A stretch of DNA of 64,000 nucleotides from Parastagonospora avenae f. sp. tritici 18332-5 (Eukaryota > Ascomycota > Dothideomycetes > Pleosporales > Phaeosphaeriaceae), in contig JAFJTR010000045.1 of NCBI GenBank assembly GCA_022559985.1, positions 124,001-188,000 of the forward strand, read 5' to 3'. The translations under genes and the position numbers were made by a program. Below the pieces are notes generated by a model. The model did no database searches, was not told where the DNA came from, and saw only the letters and a list, made by a program, of their open reading frames with translations. Of the stretch, positions 21,596 to 32,973 are shown one piece after another. Within the stretch, counting starts at the first letter, position 1. Each line of letters begins with the position of its first letter.

Positions 21596-22850
21596 ATGAC
21601 GCAGTAAGCATTTCGCAAATACGTGTAATGGAAGCTCATGATGAAACAGTCCAAGTTTGCCCCAGCTCCGACTTGAGTTGAGCGCAAGCAAGAGACTGTC
21701 CTTGACGGCCCCATATCATATATCCTTCACCTTCAAGCATGAAGGTGGTCACGAGGGCGTGCCGCTCATCTTTGAGTGGAGTGCTGTGACGCACGGGTTC
21801 AAGATGCCAGGACTCGTGCTTCTCCGTCATACGGCTGTCGGACTCGAATCAATAGCTGTTGACCACTCAGAGCGACTCGATGTAAGTCGAAACGGGCCAA
21901 TAACTGTGAATGGGTGGAACGAAAATTTGTGGGAGTTGGACGCTAAAGGATCATTCACAATCATGAGCAGCCTGCCTGGTAGATACCAGGAGCTACTCGA
22001 TACCGATGAGACATATACACTACTGTGGCCAGGCGCCAATGTTGCACTATGGGAGTACGGCACGGTGCGCGAACACATGGGCCAAGAGCTCGACGACAGG
22101 GGCCAGCCTCTGCTATTACCTGGCGGAGCTCACATCACTTTCTCAACTTATACTGAAAATGAGCCTTGGCCCGGCCGAGCAGCTACAGAAGCTCGAATTG
22201 GGTTTGACCGAGCCAATTTCGCAGAAGCGACTTGGCGATATGAACAAGCAAGAGCGAAGGATACATTTCCGCGTGCGAGTATCGTTGAACGCGGTCCTGA
22301 TGCTCCGATATTTACTCTATCACTTGATTGCCCTTCAGCAATTTGTCAGGACGAGACCATCGAGGCCGTGATAAGAGTCACGTATGAAGCTGAGGCGAGC
22401 GCACGACCCGTAACATTTCATACCAATGTGTTCCAGGACAACAATAGCTATCAAACTGGACGACTTCGAGACGGTAACTGGGTGAACTATGATGATGACA
22501 GCGGATGTGGATACCGGATTATGGATGACCCCGACGTGCTTGTTACTGTCGGCCAGAGCGAGCATTTTGTCAGTTTACGGCCGGGCGAGTCGTGGACGAC
22601 AACGCAACATCTAGGTATCGACTGGTACGGGATTCCAGATGATGCCAAAGATGGCGAGGTTTTCCGTTACGTCTTCTGTGGTGAGACGCTGGACTGGTGG
22701 AATTGGGGGTCCAAGGCTGAGCATGAAGGAACGGTTGTGAAGCTCCCCTGTTTTATCGATGGCGCAGTGACTGATCCGAAGGACAACGATGGAAGGCCAA
22801 CACTCATTGTTCCAATGTCCAATGTGGTTGAGTATACATACACAAAATAG
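21596..22850 (+). CDS. Conserved-looking protein of unknown function (402 residues)
   Basis: The main frame is open from 21645 but has no upstream ATG before residue 50. A short first exon solves this: ATG at 21596 (MTH), donor GTAAGC at 21604, acceptor AAACAG ending 21649, giving MTHPSLPQLRLELSASKRLS. The total is 402 residues. The sequence is rich in Trp, Asp and Gly and looks beta-sheet heavy: ITVNGWNENLWELDAKGSF, LWPGANVALWEYG, VRPGESW-like FVSLRPGESWTTTQHLG. No signal peptide or membrane helix is visible. Repeated strands with motifs such as SLDCPSAICQDETIEAVIRV resemble Ig-like or arrestin-like sandwich proteins, but this is only an impression. The function is unknown and the short first exon is a model. 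Confidence 0.68.
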
Positions 22851-23250
22851 ACAAGTTTTCTCTTAAGACAAGGATCAATCAGAAGTTCGACTTTGAACCA
22901 CCACGCCTGTGTGCAATCTGCAAGGCTGGACCCATACACCAAACAGGTAACGCGAAATAGTGTCCATTTCAGTCTAAATATGCCTTACCGTACGATTGGA
23001 CGCAAATAATTTAAAGAGGCGCAGCAAATTACATCTGTCTCAACAGCCTCGTGCCGTTACTGGCTGCGCCGATCTGGGTTGCCGCCCGGGGCCGTTTCAA
23101 ATCCTTGGGGTCAGCACCCGGATTTCAGGCAACCATTTTATGCATCAACTACAACAAAATACCCCAGGACAGCAAGACCAGACTCCGGAGCATATCCTAT
23201 CTGCTGCAAATCTTGGAATCCAACATTCTACAATCCTTACATAGGAGATC
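22851..23250. other. Intergenic, PQ-loop gene promoter
   Basis: About 400 bp. I see no gene or clear motif. Confidence 0.45.
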
Positions 23251-24180
23251 ATGGCCACCCTCGATGTACCCAACTGGATCCGCATGTCTGTAAACTACCA
23301 CAAATTAAGCTCCCCCAAAGCTAATGCTGCACAGGACTTTACTCATTACTAGTGCAATTTCTTTCGTCCCCCAACTGCATCGCACTTTCACTAGAAAAAA
23401 TAGCACCGGCATATCGACATTCTATGTGCTCTTCAACTTCATTTCCACCACCGAACAATTCGCTTTGACGTTCTTCTTCATCGTGAACTACCCCAGAAAT
23501 TCTGATTTCTTCGTCCACAATCCGAGAAATGTTGGTGATTGGGTCAACTTGGCGCAGATGAGTGTGATCGTTGTCTTGTGGTTGACATAGTACGTTACCG
23601 TGATCTTACTCCTCACCTAGAGCACGGTGATCTGACACATCTGCCTAGTTTCGTAGTATGCTCTTACTTGCCATCCGCTCATCGCGATTGTAGCTTCAAA
23701 GTCGCTATTGGGACGTACATCACCTTCTTGCTTGTCTCCGTCATCCCAGTTTTTAGCGACGCCGTTTTTCCGCGCAGGGCACCAGACCGCGGGATGGAAA
23801 TGGATATATTCTTCGGTGTGCATTCGCAGTTCCTAAGCTGGATCATCACCAGCTTTAATGTCGTGGCTGTCTACCTTCAAATCAAGGAAACGCGGTTACG
23901 ACCACAAGAAAAGGCTTTGTCTGGCCTGGGTTTGGCGGTGCAAGCGGTGATCTTTACAGTGGTAGCATTTTCGTGGGTTGGACGAATCAAGTTTCCCCAT
24001 CCTGACGGTGGATTGCCGTGGGCATGGACATACCTCTCGACTTGGTACGAACTAGTTGGCTGGGCGACTGTTGACAATGGCATCTTTGCGATGGGTCAAG
24101 CGATCTTGCTTTGGATCGTAGCGGGCCACCGTCTTGATGAGCGCGTTTACGGCGAGACTGAGCCACTGCTGCGTGTATGA
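23251..24180 (+). CDS. PQ-loop repeat multi-spanning membrane protein
   Basis: Three exons are inferred. Exons 23335-23589 and 23649-24180 are firm (intron 23590-23648, GTACGT...CTAG, phase 2). The first exon is short and its start is ambiguous: ATG 23251 with donor at 23286 (GTCTGT) gives 273 residues, while ATG 23264 with donor at 23290 (GTAAAC) gives 270; both join in frame to the acceptor ending 23334, which follows a good CTAAT branch. The mature part starts LLITSAISFVPQLHRTFTRK, a PQ motif at the end of a helix as in PQ-loop/SWEET-type proteins, and shows about seven hydrophobic helices, with a second related turn VVAVYLQIKETRLRPQ. Members transport small solutes, often across vacuolar or lysosomal membranes. 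The substrate is unknown. Confidence 0.72.
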
Positions 24181-24456
24181 TAGGTGAGGTGCGAGTGTGG
24201 TTGGAATTAGTCGTAACTTACGGCGTTTGGTAACTTAGGCTGCGCATTCGCCGTTGCCTTCCCGAGGTCTACACAGCCTCGCATGCTGCGCCTTCACTGT
24301 TTCTAGCTACCCCACTCCACTAGCAGGCTACAATCAAACCTAGAAATCCACTGAAATACAGATGCAATCGCCCTGTACGTCAAGGAACCTGCCAAGGTCT
24401 CTACATGGACTTGCGTAGACTATGCTGAAAGCTCAAAACGCGTTCCAGCTACCAGC

Positions 24457-25915
24457 ATGGACAAGTCGATGTCCAACGACCCGACCTATATCTACAGTGC
24501 ATTGCAGGGACCACGCTCGTTTAGGCTGCTCAAAACAGCTCAAGATGTGTGTAATTTACAGTGCATGAGCTACACAATCGAAGAATTCGAAAGGGGGCGA
24601 ATACTGCCCTTCTTACACCGCTCTCTCCTATGCCTGGGGAGGTGTATAGATTACGGCATCAACTACCCTGAACGGACACCACGCGTCCATCGCAGAAAAT
24701 TTGTACCAGTCTCTGTTGCATCTTCGACGTATACGGCCGCAAGCACTGCTCTGGGTCGACGCTCTCTGTATCGATCAGAGCAACCTGAACGAGCGTGGCC
24801 ACCAAGTGTCTCAAATGCGAGCCATCTACGGCGATGCCAGCAATGTCATTTCATGGCTTGGCCCGAGCACAGAAGAAACTGACCGGCTCTTTATCTTTTT
24901 CAGAAATCATCACTACTCTTGCACCACACACGACGGCACGGCTGAGGAGTGTGGTTTCACTGTCGATCCCAAGCTCGCTGACGCGCTGCGCTATCTCGAG
25001 GAATGGCCGTACTGGCATCGCATCTGGGTGATACAGGAAATTGTAGTGGCCACAAGTCTCGAAGTCATGTATGGCGATGAGTCTGTCATATGGTCGATTT
25101 TCGTCAAATTTTGGCCTTTGATCTTCGAGGACCATTTCAAGAAACCCCCCGGGATGAATCGCCGCTTGGGCCCGCCTGCGTACTCATCAGCCATTATATC
25201 ACTTCTAGCATGGCGTAGGAGTAATATTGATCTGTCACATGCTCTGGAGCTTACGGGCTTGAGTTGCGCAACTGATGGACGCGACAAGGTCTACGCGCTA
25301 CTTGGATTAGTGGATCGTGGAGCTGGTCAGCATATTGTCGTCGATTATACGGTCCCCGCATGTACGGTCTTCTTGACTACGACTCAAGCCATCATAGATG
25401 ACTGGAGTGAATGTAACACAGACGAATCGAAGCAAGAGAAGCTCGAATATCTGCTTTCTCAAATCAACACCGAGCCCAGCTCACGCCAACGATTCAAGAA
25501 CTTCTGCGCTGGGCCAAGAGCTAGCCCAATACCGGAGTGTAGCACAATCGCTCATTTGCATCAACAGATCCGCTTTTTGTTGGGCAACTCCAAGCGGCCT
25601 GAGGTTGATTTGCCAAACAATGACAGCAATTGCGACGGCGAAGTATGTGGATCTTGGGCCGCTATGTACAAAGCCGCAACGATCCAGAAATACTCAAAGC
25701 ATCAGATATCCAGCTCATATAAATACGCAAACCAGAACGCTGCTTCTGTCACATCGGGACGGGAGCTAAAGTCTCGACGCGGAACTTCTCGAAATATAAG
25801 ATCCAATATGAGGCGAACGGAGCGAATAAAAAAGAGTAAGGTTTCCAACCAGGTTCTAAACGATACGGTCCAAGCCTATATGCAGGATTTGTCAGCATGG
25901 CAAACTCTACATTGA
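24457..25915 (+). pseudogene. HET-domain gene, decayed (frameshift and stop)
   Basis: The ATG at 24457 starts a frame with QGPRSFRLL and EEFERGRILPF, then the hallmark YTALSYAWG of the HET domain continues in the +1 frame from 24614, implying one extra base in the T-rich CCTTCTTAC. Eleven codons into that frame a TAG at 24647-24649 interrupts it. Downstream the frame is long and well preserved to 25915: TLNGHHASIAENLYQSL, LLWVDALCIDQSN, ERGHQVSQM, VISWLGPSTEET, YWHRIWVIQEI, DGRDKVYALLGLVDRGAG. HET proteins trigger heterokaryon-incompatibility cell death. A 54-nt intron bridging the TAG can be drawn, but it would delete a conserved stretch and would not cure the first shift. The close paralogue at 53.5-54.7 kb shares the same motifs. 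Confidence 0.8.
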
Positions 25916-27585
25916 TGCATCACAAGACTAGGAACAAGAATGGAAGTCCCACAATCGCAAGACAAACATAGACACATATCTATACATCGCTGAAACAATC
26001 CACGTCTATTCAAGCATCATGTCATTACGCGCGTGCGGGCATCCACCAGTCCTATCAGTCTTTTTCACGCAATACCAGACTCTTCTAACAGTAACGCCGC
26101 TTACTAACAAATGATCCGCAGTCTCAATTGCATTTGATGATTTAATGACTTAACTACGCTTTGTCGGATCGTGAGTATCGGTAAGTGCGTCAGCTGCTCA
26201 ACGATGCTCAAATAGCCGACTCGATCCTACTTCGGCTCTACCGGTACTCGTCTCAGATCACAAAAACCTCTGTAGCACCCTATCGTAGGAACAACAATCA
26301 ATCCAACCCAATCATCGTACCAAATGCATTTGTAGTTATCGCTATTTCCTTTCGCACTAGTGGAAGCCCTACCAACAGCTTTATCATTTCGTAGTCCCAG
26401 GAACTGAAGAGCCACGAATGACGGTGGAGACTCTCGAACATGAACAAATTTTATTATCGATGTGTAACTGTACTGTTAGTGTACCTCTTAAGTGATTCAT
26501 ATCACGCCCTGCGGACGGGTACCTGCATAGAACAATACGCCTAGTGTAACAATAATCACAATAATCAAAACGCTCATACAGTACCTAGCGTTCTATAGCT
26601 AGCGCCAGTAGCCTGTCGAGTAGTTAAGAATCGAAGAGTGTGACAGGTCGTGAAACTGCCGAGGTGCAAACTTGCGGGGACAGTGTTTCGTGGCAGTCTG
26701 AAGTAGATCAACGACCATTAGATCGAGATCTGCATGACCTACCAGCTGGTAATGTTTAGGATGATTAGTTGCAAGTGGTATGGTTGGTCTGGTACATACC
26801 GTTGTATGCTCAGAGTTATTGTCAGCTGACTCAGTAGAGAGCACCCCCGACCGGGCTGGGTATTTCACGATTTATCAACAACTACTGGGAGAATTATCGC
26901 GGCAAATTGCCAACCCGAACTGCCTTTTTCAAAGCTCGTGTTGTAATAAATTGGTCTAATTGGTCGGACGCAGGGACTTGTCCCTCTTCCAAGGCTTTTG
27001 CTGAACGATAGTGAGACCTTTGGACACTGCGCACCGCCATGCCCAGTTTCCATAGAAGACGGCCGACCAGGAAGACTTCCATAAGTCATACATGAGTGTT
27101 ACCATCGCGCCGAGAGATGATGGGATGCGGCCCACTCACCAATGTATGCCGAGGTCGTTGTAGCGGAAGCTACCTATGATATATGAGTTGTGGCTTGTCA
27201 GTTGTTTATTCCGAACCGCCAAGTCCTCCAGTGTTTCTTTTACCTATCCTCCTCGAGATTCTATCAAGCACATCCCAGAGAACCATCGAAGACTTCACGT
27301 ATCGCATCTCTTCGTCGACTTTACGAACCGAGGCAGGGTAAACGGCGTGTTGCAACGTCGTTCAAATGTGGGAAACGATGGCTGGCGTTATTATTGATGA
27401 GTTTCATGCCTGACAACGATGTGCAAGCGGATATATAATCTGAATTCGCGCTCAAAGAGTTCATAGGTACCAGCAGAGATCACTTCAAGGTATTCACTTA
27501 TTTGCAGTCAAACGTTGACATCCTTTCGTTGAAATTCATCTTCAAGATCTATTCCCCGCCCATCATTCTCTCATTCAGAAACACT
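25916..27585. other. Intergenic region of 1.7 kb, AT-richer
   Basis: No supported gene. The stretch about 26100-26620 is noticeably more AT-rich than its surroundings and contains only short frames. Minus-strand frames at 26599-27089 carry no known motif. It could hold an eroded element, but I find no terminal repeats or transposase signature. Confidence 0.4.
27432..27438 (+). promoter_or_regulatory. TATA box candidate of the peroxygenase gene
   Basis: TATATAA about 150 bp upstream of the ATG at 27586. Confidence 0.35.
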
Positions 27586-28546
27586 ATGAAGGTCTCCTCA
27601 GTTATCAGCTTCTCTGCCATCTTTGCGTCAGCCCTGGCTTTTCCTACCTATGGTAGTGTCAACGCCCGCCAGACCTGGCAGGCCAAGAACTGGACAGCTC
27701 CAGGTCCAAATGACGGTTAGTGGAGACAACTAAACGCGTATGTCTGGTCGTGATAAGAACACCCCACTGATCAGTCACTCAATAGCACGCGGCCCATGTC
27801 CTGGCATGAACACTCTCGCCAACCACGGGTACTTGCCGCATAACGGGCGGAAGATCACACGCGACATCCTTGCCGATGCAATGCTCGAGGGCTTCAACAT
27901 CGCCAAGAGCGACGCCATCATTCTATTCTCGCAGGCCGTGCGCACCAACCCGGAGCCTTTTGCACGTACGTTTGACCTCGACACGCTGGGCCGTGAGGGC
28001 GTACTGGAGCATGACTTCAGCCTGAGGTAAGTACACTACTTTGCGACCGCCTAGCTTGTCTCGCACGCTGATGTGTCAATCAATTGCAGTCGCTCGGATC
28101 GCTTCTTCGCCAACCCCCTCCCATTCAATGAAACCGTCTGGGCGGAGACAGCCTCCTTCTTCAAGACGCCAGAAATCACCATACAGCAGCTCGCTGACGC
28201 CCGCATGGCCCGACTCGAAACATCGAAGCGCACCAATCCGCAGCACAAGACATCGGCGTTGGCTGATGGCTTCAGTTGGGGTGAATGCGCCTCTTTCTTT
28301 GAAATCATGGCTGATGGAACCACGAGCACTGTCAGGAAAGACTTCATTGAGTACTGGTTGCGTAAGTTTGAATATTTCTGGAGCAGATGCATAGAGATTG
28401 GTTGCTGACGCGCATCTGATGTAGGGAACGAGCGCATGCCTACTGAGATTGGCTGGACTCGCCGTCCGACTGTCATGGAGACTAGCGAGCGAACTAAATT
28501 CACACGTGCTTTGATGGAGGCTGCTGGCCAGGGCACTGGCCTTTGA
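27586..28546 (+). CDS. Secreted heme-thiolate peroxygenase/haloperoxidase (short UPO)
   Basis: Four exons, 27586-27715, 27786-28026, 28090-28361, 28425-28546, with introns of 70, 63 and 63 nt, encode 254 residues, the size of the short unspecific-peroxygenase group. A signal peptide (MKVSSVISFSAIFASALAFP) is followed by the heme-thiolate motif RGPCPGMNTLANHGYLPHNG (axial Cys about 48) and the distal motif LEHDFSLSRSDRFF (about 117-130), both diagnostic of the chloroperoxidase/UPO family. These extracellular enzymes use hydrogen peroxide to insert oxygen into, or halogenate, organic substrates. The intron between DFSL and SRSDRFF is phase-correct. No neighbouring gene suggests a pathway. Family membership is firm; the substrate is unknown. 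Confidence 0.9.
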
Positions 28547-28779
28547 TTGTAATTGCGAGCAGCTTTTGCAGGTTGTAGCTGATTCCCATTTACCAGAAGC
28601 TAAAGAAAAAAAGAGCAAGATATACACTGTACAAGCTGAAGGTGCTCGAAGAATTTCATCATGTAGATATTATGTGCTTTAGGCTTACAGGCTCTGTGGT
28701 TATCCAATTAAACAATTTGAATTTGCTATACAATTCACCAGCAAAACTGCAGTCCAAATCCTATTCGTTAATCCTAGTG

Positions 28780-30054
28780 TCAATCTTTCCGTCCCAAGAA
28801 CCGAAGCGCCGCCAACGCATGGACCTGCGCTACCTGCACCAACTCCTCAACCACACAATACTCATCCGGTCCTCCCATATTGAAAGGTGTCAAGCCCAGC
28901 ACAACCGTCGGAATCCCCCTCTGCCGAAACAACCTCGCATCGGAAGCTCCAACGCGCATGTTTACTACTGCCTTGGGACTAATCACATCCTGTGCCGCGC
29001 TGAGCGTACACTGTACTATCTCTTCTGATCCGGACGTCCACGAGGCGTCGTAGCGCTGCAAAACGCGAAATGAGATCCCATCGAGGGGATCGAGGTGCTT
29101 GTGAACATGCGTGAGCACTTCCTCTGTGCTGATCCCGTACGGTATACGAATGTCGAGCTTCGCCTGCGCCGACTCAGGCACGAGATTCATACTCGTCCCC
29201 CCCTCTATCGCGCCCAAATTCACCGTGATGCGTCTCAAAACCTCAGCTTCACCCGCGCCAGCAAGTTCCTCTGAAACCAGTTTCGCCGCCTCAATCGCCT
29301 GTGCAACATCCGCCTCCCCTCGCACATGCAGCATTTCCAAGTCTTTGATTTTCGATATACCGTCTATGAGTTTGTCAATCGCATTAATCCCCCGATGCAC
29401 ATGCGCCCCATGCGCCGCCTTTCCCATCGCACGCACTTCCACCCACACCAGCCCCTTCTCCCCCGCGCGCACGACAAGCGGCGATCCCGCGTCGCCGATA
29501 ATAACGGCGTCTGCACTCTTCACTGCGTCCATGGTGGCGAGCAACCACGCCGTGCCCAGCTGCCCCATGGTCTCCTCATCCCCAGCGAGCGCGAGTACAA
29601 TCGTGCCGTCCCACTTGTCTTTCAAGCTAGCGAGAGCGCGCACGGCGATGATACTCGCTGCAATCCCGCCTTTCATGTCCGCACTGCCGCGGCCATAAAA
29701 CCGTGACTTATCGTCAGACAAGTGCCCCTCGAGAGCAGGCACTGTCCATTGTGCTGTGTCACCGATAGGATAGGTATCCAGATGCCCGCTGAAGAGTAAT
29801 GTTTTGCCGGGGCGAGATGCGGAGATGGTGGCGACAACGTTCACGATACCTGGGGCTGTCTCGTACAGGGAGACATCTGCTTCGGGGATGTGTTCTCTGA
29901 TCGCTCCGGCGGCTACAGTGGCAGCCAGTGAGACGTCGCCGGGCGGATTAGGTGACGCGGCTTGTATGAGGGTCTGGGTGATTTGGAGGAGGAAGGGGAG
30001 GCTGGAGGAGATGGAAGTAAGAAGGGAAGTCTGAGCGGTGTCGAATTGTGCCAT
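28780..30054 (-). CDS. M20-family metallopeptidase (ArgE/DapE-like)
   Basis: A single exon of 424 residues. Zinc-binding signatures are SGHLDTYP (H91), GRGSADMKGG (D126, the bridging ligand), AGDEETMG (catalytic glutamate about 160, ligand 161) and IGDAGSP (D about 188). The dimerisation or lid domain follows (GKAAHGAHVHRGINAIDKL). This is the layout of acetylornithine deacetylase, succinyl-diaminopimelate desuccinylase and related deacylases or carboxypeptidases. Near the end, where many relatives have a histidine ligand before P-x-E, this protein reads NMGGPDEY (about 392-399), so the usual His is a Gly here. No signal peptide; probably cytosolic. It lies tail-to-tail with the peroxygenase gene, 233 bp apart. 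Confidence 0.85.
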   Translation of the reverse strand: MAQFDTAQTSLLTSISSSLPFLLQITQTLIQAASPNPPGDVSLAATVAAGAIREHIPEADVSLYETAPGIVNVVATISASRPGKTLLFSGHLDTYPIGDTAQWTVPALEGHLSDDKSRFYGRGSADMKGGIAASIIAVRALASLKDKWDGTIVLALAGDEETMGQLGTAWLLATMDAVKSADAVIIGDAGSPLVVRAGEKGLVWVEVRAMGKAAHGAHVHRGINAIDKLIDGISKIKDLEMLHVRGEADVAQAIEAAKLVSEELAGAGEAEVLRRITVNLGAIEGGTSMNLVPESAQAKLDIRIPYGISTEEVLTHVHKHLDPLDGISFRVLQRYDASWTSGSEEIVQCTLSAAQDVISPKAVVNMRVGASDARLFRQRGIPTVVLGLTPFNMGGPDEYCVVEELVQVAQVHALAALRFLGRKD

Positions 30055-30620
30055 GAGAACAATTGGAATGAGTGGTTGAGAGACGGAAGTTTGGCGTTTG
30101 GATTCAAGTTTCTTTAATGTATTTCGTCACAGTTTCTTAATCATACTCAGGGAGCAAGACGAGTTTCTTAGCGATCGATTTCTTGTCGAAGATGGGTGTG
30201 TATGCTTTCAACTTCTGTCCCACGATTGCGTGTGGCAACTTATTCTTGTGCAGAGTTGGTAAAGGGAATGTTCGTCCGTGCATATGAGTGGTGTGATGGG
30301 AGGACGTGTGCCAGGTTTTGCTGCATTCTGCTGGCGAGGCGGGGTAGCCAGAACTATGGTGGAACAGGAGGCGCCCGACAGCTATTTCGAGTGTCAATGG
30401 GGATGAAGTCTAGTCGCACACTTTCATTCGGAATATAAATGGTCGGCGTCGAGACATCAGACAAATCCATAACGACAAAAATAAAATACCGCAGCCTATA
30501 AGAATATACTAGACAGCGTTGCGAGTGTGCAAAATGCATGGTATCCCGACAGCTACAACAACAACAGCAGCATTCCAACACCTTCAAATCTGTACAACGG
30601 AGAGCTCCACAGGCAGCAAC
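30055..30620. other. Intergenic between the M20 and gut2 genes
   Basis: About 566 bp holding the M20 promoter and the gut2 3' UTR. Small open frames show no family features. Nothing else seen. Confidence 0.5.
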
Positions 30621-32973
30621 TTATTTGTTAGCCTCGCTGCCCCTTCCCATTACAGGATTATGTCCCTTTGCATACTTCGAGTCACTCTCGAGCGTCTCCT
30701 CCGGCTTATCTGCAACAACACCACGATTCAGCGCAATTCCCAACTCGAACATTTTCTCACATGCCTCATCGCCATCAAGAACAGGGGCTGACTTACCATG
30801 TCTAGCGTACAAATGGTACTCTTCATCCGTGTACTTGCCCACCCGCCCACTCTCCACATCCTTGCGGGTAAGGCTGAGTTTATTCTTCGGTAGGCCCATG
30901 GAGCCAAGGAAGTGGACCGAGTTCTTCCACTCGTTTTCTTTCCGCGTGGAGCTCCAGTTGAGCTCTTCGGCCATGATGTCGATGACGCGCGGGAGCGCTT
31001 CGAGGGAGGCTTGTGCGTTGAGGAAGGCGAGGCGCATGCGGCGCGCGATCACGTCGACGGCAGTCTGCGCGTACTCGTGGCGCACACAGTAGCGCACTTC
31101 GCCGTCGATGTAGGGGTAGAGGCTGGAGATTTTGGTGCCGCGGACGGGGAAGCGCTGCTCGGTGGGGGCGGAGAGGGCGGCGACGGTCCAGGCGCGGTCA
31201 CCATAAGCCTGACAGAGGTACTTGGCAACATCAGTTTCAATGCCGTAGTGCTGGATTAGGTTGATGAAAAGAGTCTTAGAGTAGCCGTGGGCACCGACGA
31301 GGCGGACACGGTGAGTCTGGCAGGTACCGTCAAGAGGAGCTTCGTCCTTGACTTCGGTACCACTGATCAAAGTAGCATCGGTCAGCGGGCTGGTCTTCAG
31401 ACCAAACTCCTTGATCGCCTCATCGACAGTCTCCTCGGCCATTTGACGGTAGGTGGTCCACTTGCCACCGGAGCAAGTGAGCAGACCGGAGGGAGAGGTA
31501 GTGACAAGATGGTTACGGACAAGACCCTCAGTCTTTGGCGCGTTGGGGTCCTTGACTAGAGGGCGGATACCAGACCACGCGGCAAGGACATCTCCTCGCC
31601 TGACGTTGATATCGGGCTGCAGGTAGCGCTTGACTTCCTTGAGAATCCAGTCGATCTCGTCTTCACCAGCGACGGGGTTCGGCGTGATTTCGCAAGCAGT
31701 ATCCGTGGTACCGGCAATTGTGTTTCCTTGCCACGGCAGGAAGAAAATGACACGTCCGTCAGAGGTGTTGGGGTCAATGAGACCCATGTTCGCGGGGCTG
31801 TAGAAACCAGGAAGAATGACGTGCACACCAGAGCTGGGTGCGACAATCTCTTCGATCGTCTGGTCGTCCATCTTTCGGATGGAGTCGGTGAATGGTCCAG
31901 TAGCGTTGATGACACCCTTGGCCTTGATGGTGAACTCTTCAGCCTTCTTGCCATCGGTTTCGACAACACAGTCCTTAGCCTTTGCACCACAAAGGCGGCC
32001 GTTCGCATCCTTCTCGAGGCTTGTGACTTCGAGATGGTTGACGACTGTTGCGCCGTAAAGTGCAGCGGTCATAGCGAGAGAGACGTTCATGCGGGAGTCG
32101 TTGTGTGCACCATCTGTTATTGTCAGCCAAACACGCATATCATGTGTCTGCCAACCATACCGTAGTAGACCAATGCCCCAACCAAGCCCTCCTTCTTCAG
32201 CATAGGGAATGCATCCAAAGCCTTGCTCTTGGTCATAAAGTACGAGCTTTCAATATTCTCCGAACCAGCGAGGAAATCGTAGAACTTCGTACCAGCCCAG
32301 AAGTACGGAGCTTGCCACCATTTCTGGAGCGGAATCATGATGGGCAGCCATTGTGACAGATGAGGAGCGGTGTCCAAAAAGTAGCGACGTTCGCGGAGAG
32401 CTTCGACGACGAGGGCGTATCTATCCTGAATTAGCTTGGTTCATTCTGAGGGTTGCGTACGGCTTACTGGTTGTAGTCCAAATTCCACACAGCCTTCTCC
32501 AAGTACCGCACACCACCGTGCACCAACTTCGTGCTCTTACTGCTCGTCCCACTGCTAAAATCATCCCGCTCAACAAGCGCGACCTTCAATCCTCTCGTCA
32601 CTGCATCAAGCGCAATCCCCGCGCCCGTCGCGCCACCCCCTATAATCAAAAGATCATACGGCTCCTCTCCCGCACCCTCCTCTGAAGCTGGAGCAGCACT
32701 CTTGCCAAACAGGCTCCTCTTGACACTCGCAACGACGCCGCCGCTGCGCTTCAGTTCCGCAATCTGGTCCTCCCTGCTCTTCGCGTGGGGGAACTGTGGA
32801 GGGCGAAACACGCCGCCCTCGCCGTACGTAGGCGGCGGGACGACAGCGGCTTCAGTGCCCGGAATATCTCGCGGGCGCCATGCGAGGTAAAGAGCTGTGC
32901 TGCCGAGGGCGCCGGCTCCGGCTGTGTAGAGCAATGGCTTGAGGACGCGACTTCCTCTTAATCGAGCCGCCAT
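30621..32973 (-). CDS. gut2: Mitochondrial FAD-dependent glycerol-3-phosphate dehydrogenase
   Basis: Four exons, 32973-32468, 32420-32161, 32113-30797, 30709-30621, encode 723 residues. The N-terminus is basic with a hydrophobic helix (LLYTAGAGALGSTALYL), fitting mitochondrial inner-membrane targeting. The FAD Rossmann motif is LLIIGGGATGAGIALDAV (glycines about 111-116), followed by RDDFSSGTSSKSTKLVHGG. The exon 2/3 join restores YYDGAHNDSRMNV, a family signature, and later LLTCSGGKWTTYRQMAEE closes the FAD domain. The enzyme oxidises glycerol-3-phosphate to dihydroxyacetone phosphate and feeds electrons to ubiquinone. The last intron (30710-30796, 87 nt) has GTAAGT and a GCTGAATC branch before TTGCAG, but is in frame without stops, so retention would add 29 residues near the C-terminus. 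Confidence 0.93.

Noticed and set aside
24641..24694. Intron that would remove the TAG in the first HET gene
   Set aside because: It would delete the conserved TLNGHHASIAENL segment and leaves the upstream +1 shift unsolved.
26100..26620. AT-rich stretch considered as a degenerate transposon
   Set aside because: No terminal repeats, target-site duplication or transposase/polymerase motif could be seen.
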